Assembly (NCBI RefSeq): GCF_005048155.1
Contig: NZ_SUMB01000006.1
Span: forward strand, 248,001-312,000
Length of the DNA stretch: 64,000 nt
Origin: Streptomyces piniterrae
GTDB lineage: Bacteria; Actinomycetota; Actinomycetes; Streptomycetales; Streptomycetaceae
Direction of reading: 5' to 3'
Notes under the pieces: model-generated
Databases searched by the model: none
Told to the model about the DNA's origin: nothing
Seen by the model: the letters and a program-made list of their open reading frames with translations, nothing else
Part shown: positions 58,831 to 64,000 of the stretch, piece after piece
Layout of the letters: each line of letters begins with the position of its first letter
Position numbering within the stretch: the stretch's first letter is position 1
Program-made: the position numbers and the translations under genes

Positions 58831-61587
58831 GTGGCGGGCGAGTCCCCCGACAAGTCGGACAAGAAGCAGTCGTCGGGGGAGACGGCGGGGAGCGAACGTG
58901 ATCCGCGCCTGACCGTCTTCCGTGAAAAGCCGGATCCGGCGGAGCCGGAGGGGGCGGAGAAGTCGGGGGAGCCCGGCGGGTCGGGGAAGCCCGAGAAGTC
59001 GGCGAAGTCGTCGAAGTCGGAGGGGGCGGCCGAGGAGGCCGTCTCGGACGGCGGGGGCGACGCCGAGGCCGAGGCCGCGGTCGACGCCGGGGCTGATGGC
59101 GCGGCCGAGAAGGAGCCTGAGGCGCCGCAGGAGGCCGCGGCGGACGGCGAGGGCGCCGGGAGTGACTCCGGGGGCGGTGACGACCGTCTGCGGGCCGCTG
59201 TGGCCGCGTGGGTGGAGCGTACGGACGAGGCGGAGGGTGCCGAGGGCGCGGATGCCGCTGCGGAGGCGGATGCGGAAGCTGAAGCGGAAGCTGAGCCGGA
59301 CGTCGAGTCGGATGCGAAGGCGGCCGTGAAGGCGGCTGAGAAGCCGGGCGTGGAGGCCGAGGCCGAGGCCGAGGTCGTCGAGCCCGCGGACAAGATCGAC
59401 GACGACAAGATCGACGACGCGGGCGACGAGGACGGCCAGGGCGACGGTGCGGCGGGCGCCGGCGATGAGCCGGAGGCCGAGCCCGAGCGTGAGCCTGCAT
59501 CCGAGTCGGAGTCCGAGTCGGAGCGTGAGTCCAAGCCTGCGTCCGAGGCGAAGGCCGAGTCGAAGCCGGCGCTCGCGTCCCGGCCCGTCGATCAGCCGAC
59601 CGCCGTGTTCAAGACGGCGGGTCCGAAGGGCGACGGCAAGGGCGACGGCAAGGGCGGCGACGACGCCAAGGCCGACGAGCCGCCGGTCGACAACGCGACC
59701 CGCGCCTTTGCCATCGCGAACCTGAAGGGGAAGCTCCCGGCTGAGCCGCCCGTCGACCAGCCCACCACCGCCTTCAAGATCACCCCGCCCGGCGAGGGCA
59801 AGGGCAAGGGCAAGGCGAAGGACAAGGACGACGCCGGCGAAAAGGCCGACGCGGGCAAGAGCGGCGACAAGGCCGCCAAGAGCGACCCCAAGAACAACGA
59901 CGTCAAGAACAGCGACCCCCAGAACGACGCCGGCAAGGGTGCCGACGCCGGCAAGGGTGGCAAGGCCGCGCCCGAGCGGGACGCCGAGCGGACCAGTCAG
60001 TTCGTGGCGCTGAAGTCGGCCGACGACGGCGCGGCGGCGAAGTCGCTCGGCAAGACGGCGAGCAAGACGCCGCTGCCCGCCCCGACCCCCGTCCCCAGGC
60101 CCGACAAGGCACCCCGGACGCCGCTCCCGGCGGAGTCCGGCAAGCCCGCCGCACCCGCAAAGCCCGACACCCCGTCGGCCCGCACCGGGGCCACCGCGGC
60201 CGCCGGAACCACCGCACCGGACCGGCCCCAGGCACAGCCCCGGCCCGAGCCCGACGCGCTGCCCGAGTCCGAGCGGACCCGACAGGAGCCGCTGCCGCCG
60301 CTCGACCTGTTGGCGAAGCTCACCAACACCCCGCCGCCGCCCGAGACCCCGCTGCGGACCGTCGTACGCCGGTTCAAGATCTGGACGCCGCTGGCGGTGC
60401 TGCTGGCGATCATCTTCGTGATCGTCCAGGCGGTGCGCCCGCTGCCCGCCCCGGAGCTCGCCGTCGGCTCCTCGACCGCGTTCACCTTCGAGGGCGGCAA
60501 GCTCTCCGTGCCGTGGCCCGACCAGGGGCAGTCCGCGGCGGAGGTGGTCGGCGTCGGCAGCCTGGGCACGTCCGGCAAGGCGAAGCCGGTACCGACCGCG
60601 AGCGTCGCCAAGGTGATGACCGCGTATGTGATCCTGCGCGACCACCCGCTCAAGAAGGGCGAGAAGGGCGACACGATCACGATCGATGCGCAGGCGGAGG
60701 CGGACTCGAAGAAGAAGGACGAGTCGCGGGTCCCGCTCACCAAGGGGCAGAAGTTCACCCAGTACCAGATGCTCCAGATGCTGATGATCCCGTCCGGCAA
60801 CAACGCCGCGCGTCAGCTGGCCCGTTGGGATACCGGTGGATCGGAGCCGGCGTTCGTGAAGAAGATGAACGCCGCGGCCAAGAAGCTGGGGATGACCAAC
60901 ACGAAGTACACGGGCGCCAGCGGCTTCGAGCCGACGACGGTGAGCACCGCCGTCGATCAGCTCAAGCTCGCCGAAGAGGTGATGAAGAACGACGCCTTCC
61001 GCGAGATCGTCACCACCGAGAACGTCCAGATCCAGGGCCTGCCGCAGAAGATCTACAACAACAACAGCCTGCTCACGAACATGCCGGGCGTGGTGCGCGG
61101 CATCAAGACCGGTTCGAGCACGCCGGCCGGCGGCGCGTTCATGTGGGCCGCCTACCGCACGGTCGGTGGCAAGGACCAGCTGCTGCTCGGCGTGACGATG
61201 GATCAGCACACCAGCAGCACGGACCCCAACGCCCATCTCGCGCTGGCCCTGGAGAACACCTCGAAGGTGATCACGGCGGCCAAGGACGCGCTGGCCTCCG
61301 CCACCGTGGTGAAGAAGGGCCAGGTCGTCGGCTACGTCGATGACGGGCTCGGCGGTCAGACGCCGGTCGTCGCGACCAAGAACCTGTCGGCGGTCGGCTG
61401 GCCCGGTATGAAGGCGGCCTTCTCCATCAGCGACGGCGGCAAGGCCGTGCCGCACGAGGCGAAGGCCGGTACCAAGGTCGGCGTGCTGACGGTCGGCGAG
61501 GGCGAGAGCGCACAGAAGGTGCCGGTCGCGCTTCAGAAGGACCTGGCGGAGCCGACGTTCGGCGCCAAGCTGACCCGCATCGGGTGA
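58831..61587 (+). CDS. D-alanyl-D-alanine carboxypeptidase with large acidic cytoplasmic extension
   Basis: 918 residues. A very long charged, Ala/Glu/Asp/Lys-rich region (1 to about 515) precedes one membrane segment (LAVLLAIIFVIVQAV, about 520-540). Outside lies a class A penicillin-binding DacA-type domain with SVAK (S591, K594), SGN (655-657) and KTG (759-761), the catalytic triad motifs that trim D-Ala from peptidoglycan; a C-terminal beta domain follows. Within the disordered part there are repeated motifs PVDQPTAVFK, PVDNATRAFA and PVDQPTTAFK. GTG 58831 is preferred: AAGGAG is 6 nt upstream; ATG 58816 is the alternative. Runs of GGCAAG- and GCC-rich triplets make this part repetitive. 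Confidence 0.88.
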   Translation: MAGESPDKSDKKQSSGETAGSERDPRLTVFREKPDPAEPEGAEKSGEPGGSGKPEKSAKSSKSEGAAEEAVSDGGGDAEAEAAVDAGADGAAEKEPEAPQEAAADGEGAGSDSGGGDDRLRAAVAAWVERTDEAEGAEGADAAAEADAEAEAEAEPDVESDAKAAVKAAEKPGVEAEAEAEVVEPADKIDDDKIDDAGDEDGQGDGAAGAGDEPEAEPEREPASESESESERESKPASEAKAESKPALASRPVDQPTAVFKTAGPKGDGKGDGKGGDDAKADEPPVDNATRAFAIANLKGKLPAEPPVDQPTTAFKITPPGEGKGKGKAKDKDDAGEKADAGKSGDKAAKSDPKNNDVKNSDPQNDAGKGADAGKGGKAAPERDAERTSQFVALKSADDGAAAKSLGKTASKTPLPAPTPVPRPDKAPRTPLPAESGKPAAPAKPDTPSARTGATAAAGTTAPDRPQAQPRPEPDALPESERTRQEPLPPLDLLAKLTNTPPPPETPLRTVVRRFKIWTPLAVLLAIIFVIVQAVRPLPAPELAVGSSTAFTFEGGKLSVPWPDQGQSAAEVVGVGSLGTSGKAKPVPTASVAKVMTAYVILRDHPLKKGEKGDTITIDAQAEADSKKKDESRVPLTKGQKFTQYQMLQMLMIPSGNNAARQLARWDTGGSEPAFVKKMNAAAKKLGMTNTKYTGASGFEPTTVSTAVDQLKLAEEVMKNDAFREIVTTENVQIQGLPQKIYNNNSLLTNMPGVVRGIKTGSSTPAGGAFMWAAYRTVGGKDQLLLGVTMDQHTSSTDPNAHLALALENTSKVITAAKDALASATVVKKGQVVGYVDDGLGGQTPVVATKNLSAVGWPGMKAAFSISDGGKAVPHEAKAGTKVGVLTVGEGESAQKVPVALQKDLAEPTFGAKLTRIG

Positions 61588-61808
61588 GCGACGGGCTCCG
61601 GGCCGGCCCGCTCACCGGCCCGGAGCCCCGTCCGTCCGTCCCGCCCAGCCAAACCCGCTGCTCCTACTCGTTCCGCCCCGCTAGCCCCGCTCCCGTTCGT
61701 CCCCCCCGTTGGTGTGTCCCTACGTGACCGCGACCGGAGTCCGTCATCGACGTAGCGCAAGCGCAGAAGACGACGACCGCACCCCCCGTAACCACCCGTG
61801 AGAGGTGG

Positions 61809-63302
61809 GTGGTGCGGAGCGCGGTGGTGCTGGTGCCCTCGACACTGATGCTGTTACTGGGGGCGTGGGGCATTCGCCGGCAGGGCGCCGTCTGGCGGGA
61901 CGAGGCCGTCACGCTCGACATGGCGCACCGTGCCCTGGCGGACCTGTGGCCGACGCTGATGCATGTCGATGTCGTCCACGGCCTGTATTACGCGCTGATG
62001 CACTGCTGGTTCGTCGTCTACGACGCCTCGCCCTGCGGCGTACTCGGCGATGTGATCGGCCTGCGGCTGCCGTCGGTGGCCGCCATGACGGCCGCCGCGG
62101 CGGGGATCGCCCTCCTGGGGCAGCGGCTGGCAGGCCGGCGGGCGGGGCTGTTCGCGGGCGTCACCTTCGCGCTGATCCCTGTGGTGCAGCAGTACGCGCA
62201 GGAGGGGCGCTCCTACGCGATGGTCTGCGCGCTGGTCGTCTGGTCGACGTATCTGCTGGTGGTGGCCGCCGCCCGGCCGCGCAGGAAGCTGTGGGCCGGG
62301 TACACGGCGCTGATGCTGTCCGCCTGCCTGCTGCACGAGTTCGCCGCGCTGGCGCTGCCCGCACACGGCGCCGCGGTGATCCTGGCGCGACTGCCGCGCC
62401 CCGTCCGCCGCTCCTGGGCCCTGGCCTCCGTCGGTGTCCTCGCCGGGCTCGCCCCGCTTGCGGTGTTCAGCACCCGGCAGTCGGCGCAGATCGGCTGGCT
62501 CATGTGGCCGGACCCCATCCAACTGCTCACGTTCGCGGTGCTGGCGGTGCTGGGTGTCGTCTGCGCCCGCGTCCCGGTGCTCCCGCACGCCCTGAGCGCG
62601 GGCGAGGCTCCGCCGTCCGGCCCGATCGGCCTGCGCGCCCTCGGCGTCCCCCTGCTGCTTCTGCCCACCCTCCTCCTCTTCCTCCTCTCGTACGCCGAGC
62701 CCGCCTACGTCGACCGCTATGTGCTGTATTACGTCGCCGGATTCGCGCTGCTCGCGGGCGCGGCGCTGGGCCGCCTGCTGCGGCCGGTCGGCGAACGCGG
62801 CCAGACCCGTGGCCGGCGGCTGCGGCGGACGGCGGCGCTGGTGCTGGTCGTCGCGGCGCTGCTGCCCGTCAATGTGCATCTGCGCAGCCCGGACAGCCGT
62901 GTCGACGACGCCACCGCGGTCGCCCAGGCCGTGGGTGAGGTGGCCGAAGCCGGTGACGGACTGCTGTTCATGCCGTCCCGGCGCCGCATCTGGATGGCGG
63001 CGCATCCGCAGGAGTTCCGCGGCCTGGCCGATCTCGCGCTGGCCAGGAGTCCGCTGGAGTCGCACTCCCTGTACGGCACCGAGCGGTCCGGCGATGCGAT
63101 CCGGGACCGGATGCTCACCGCCCGCCGGATCATCGTCGCCGGCGACCCGGAGGACCAGCCGACCGACGCCAACGACCAGGAAATCGCCAAACACGCCACC
63201 CTGTGGGACTCGTTCCAGCTCTGCACAGAACGAGAGGCCCGCGGCGCCCGGATCACGGTGTACGCACGGCCGGGGGAGTGCGGGGGCCCGATTCTGCCGT
63301 GA
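61809..63302 (+). CDS. Membrane glycosyltransferase (GT39/PMT-like)
   Basis: 497 residues with about 10 hydrophobic segments. RRQGAVWRDEAVTLDMA contains the Asp-Glu pair typical of the first extracytoplasmic loop of GT-C enzymes, and YAQEGRSYAMVCALV the later conserved E-x-R-x-Y; these use polyprenyl-phosphate sugars to glycosylate lipids or proteins. Starts GTG 61809 after GAGAGGTGG. The 16th codon (61854-61856) is TTA, a leucine codon very rare in Streptomyces and read by the bldA tRNA, so expression may be confined to development or stationary phase. Confidence 0.85.
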   Translation: MVRSAVVLVPSTLMLLLGAWGIRRQGAVWRDEAVTLDMAHRALADLWPTLMHVDVVHGLYYALMHCWFVVYDASPCGVLGDVIGLRLPSVAAMTAAAAGIALLGQRLAGRRAGLFAGVTFALIPVVQQYAQEGRSYAMVCALVVWSTYLLVVAAARPRRKLWAGYTALMLSACLLHEFAALALPAHGAAVILARLPRPVRRSWALASVGVLAGLAPLAVFSTRQSAQIGWLMWPDPIQLLTFAVLAVLGVVCARVPVLPHALSAGEAPPSGPIGLRALGVPLLLLPTLLLFLLSYAEPAYVDRYVLYYVAGFALLAGAALGRLLRPVGERGQTRGRRLRRTAALVLVVAALLPVNVHLRSPDSRVDDATAVAQAVGEVAEAGDGLLFMPSRRRIWMAAHPQEFRGLADLALARSPLESHSLYGTERSGDAIRDRMLTARRIIVAGDPEDQPTDANDQEIAKHATLWDSFQLCTEREARGARITVYARPGECGGPILP

Positions 63303-63312
63303 GTCACGGGGG

Positions 63313-63452
63313 TGTTCGATCCTGCTGTGGGGCGCGGGAGTGCTCGACCAGGCTCTGGGCCGCGGCAGCGCTCGACCCGGCTGTGGGGCGCGGCAGTGCT
63401 CGACCCGGCTGTGGGGCGGGGGAATGAGCGATCCCGCAGCGGGTCGCGGGAA
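63313..63452. repeat. 28-bp tandem repeat, 5 units, downstream of glycosyltransferase
   Basis: Five units of exactly 28 bp sharing TGCTCGACCCGGCTGTGGGG as core; the third and fourth are nearly identical, the first and last diverged. Non-coding, between convergent genes. Confidence 0.8.
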
Positions 63453-63521
63453 TATCGCACAGCGCACCCGCGTTGTGGACCCGCAGGGGGCCCTCGCGTC
63501 CCCTAGGGGAAGTGTTCGAAC

Positions 63522-63535
63522 GACCCTTAAGGGTC
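63522..63535. terminator. Palindrome GACCCTTAAGGGTC
   Basis: Perfect 14-bp palindrome 5 bp after the stop of the ATP-grasp gene; may end that transcript. There is almost no loop, so it could instead be a protein-binding site. Confidence 0.45.
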
Positions 63536-63539
63536 CGGC

Positions 63540-64000
63540 CTATGGGAGGGCCGGACGGACGTACGAGTCGCGCCGGCCCTCGGCCTCGGGGCGCAGGAAC
63601 CGGCGGTCGGCCTCCGGGACGCCGTCGTACGGGCCCGCCGCGCGCAGCACCACGTCCAGGACCGCGTCCGGGTCCGCCGCGTAACTATGCGCGAACCACG
63701 GCATGTTGGCCTCCACCACGGCCCAGCGGCCGTCGTCCAGCCGCCCCACATCGACCGCCGCCGCACGGGGCAGCGGCGCGAGCGCGAGCAGGCGGGCGGC
63801 GAAGGCGTGGACGTCCGGCGCGTGCGGGTCGTCGGCGAGCGGCATGGGGTCCAGACGTCCGTGGACGGCGTACCGGGTGGCGGTGGCGAGCGCGCCGTCG
63901 AGGAGGAACAGCCGGTACTCGGCGGCGAAGGAGACGACGTCCGAGACGAGTACGGGCGAGCCGTGGCTGTCGCGCGGCAGGTGCGCACCGCTCTCGTACA
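63540..64000 (-). CDS. ATP-grasp domain protein (DUF4343-like), 5' end beyond window
   Basis: Last 152 residues of a minus-strand gene that begins beyond base 64000. Seen: LVSDVVSFAAEYRLFLLDGAL, AAAVDVGRLDDGRWAVVEANMPWFAHSYAADP, which carries the ATP-grasp-like Asp/Glu-x-Asn metal triad (VEANMPWF), and AVLDVVLRAAGPYDG. Related proteins ligate amino acids or peptides. Its N-terminal substrate domain is not in the window, so function cannot be refined. Confidence 0.8.
   Translation of the reverse strand, partial: YESGAHLPRDSHGSPVLVSDVVSFAAEYRLFLLDGALATATRYAVHGRLDPMPLADDPHAPDVHAFAARLLALAPLPRAAAVDVGRLDDGRWAVVEANMPWFAHSYAADPDAVLDVVLRAAGPYDGVPEADRRFLRPEAEGRRDSYVRPALP

Noticed and set aside
58639..61455. 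938-residue open frame on the minus strand
   Set aside because: Leu/Gly/Arg-rich mirror of the carboxypeptidase gene.
63313..63452. CRISPR-like array
   Set aside because: Units are contiguous 28-bp repeats without spacers, and no cas genes are near.
1..64000. Mobile elements, tRNA or rRNA genes
   Set aside because: No transposase, integrase, tRNA cloverleaf or rRNA sequence was recognised in the window by reading.

Overview
The window is chromosomal DNA from a high-GC actinobacterium, almost certainly a Streptomyces. GTG starts are frequent, one leucine TTA codon was noticed, F420-dependent enzymes are abundant, XRE/DUF397 genes are present, and there is a complete afsK / afsR / afsS-type locus. 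No rRNA, tRNA, insertion sequence, prophage or CRISPR array was seen.

Layout. 1-11 kb: CoA-ester metabolism genes (enoyl-CoA hydratase, ADP-forming acyl-CoA synthetase, DUF35 Zn-ribbon protein, SCP2-type thiolase, acyl-CoA dehydrogenase, Ddn-type F420 protein) interspersed with a GNAT acetyltransferase, a PdxH-like oxidase and an FAD monooxygenase, then a TetR regulator. 11-15 kb: the AfsK Ser/Thr kinase with a PQQ beta-propeller, plus a membrane protein and a lipoprotein. 16-22.6 kb: a second CoA block (thiolase, DUF35 protein, enoyl-CoA hydratase, two AMP-forming acyl-CoA ligases, a DinB-like protein). 22.7-26.9 kb: AfsR, an AfsS-like repeat protein and a second, secreted repeat protein of the same kind. 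27-38 kb: a third catabolic block (two amidohydrolases, two LLM F420 oxidoreductases, SDR, ALDH). 38-45 kb: a PHP metallohydrolase, a third LLM enzyme, a VOC protein, the F420 precursor synthase FbiC and a lipoprotein. 45-64 kb: a STAND-TPR ATPase, general metabolism, a symporter, an XRE/DUF397/GPP34 group, a D-Ala-D-Ala carboxypeptidase with a huge acidic cytoplasmic region, a membrane glycosyltransferase with a TTA codon, and a partial ATP-grasp gene.

How it fits together. The three catabolic blocks share one 15-bp palindrome, consensus CTGACGNNNCGTCAG. I count 13 copies between 2.8 and 33.3 kb. All lie in promoter positions of CoA/F420 catabolic genes, except one degenerate copy that covers the start codon of the TetR gene at 10.3-11.0 kb. 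The simplest reading is a TetR-controlled regulon for an unidentified, possibly alicyclic or steroid-like, acid. It is spread over about 31 kb and interleaved with the antibiotic-regulatory afsK/afsR/afsS genes. FbiC could supply the deazaflavin precursor for the four F420-type enzymes. The second striking item is a Sec-secreted protein built of four 13-residue DSHRP repeats, sharing its leader sequence and repeat core with the AfsS-like gene next to AfsR.
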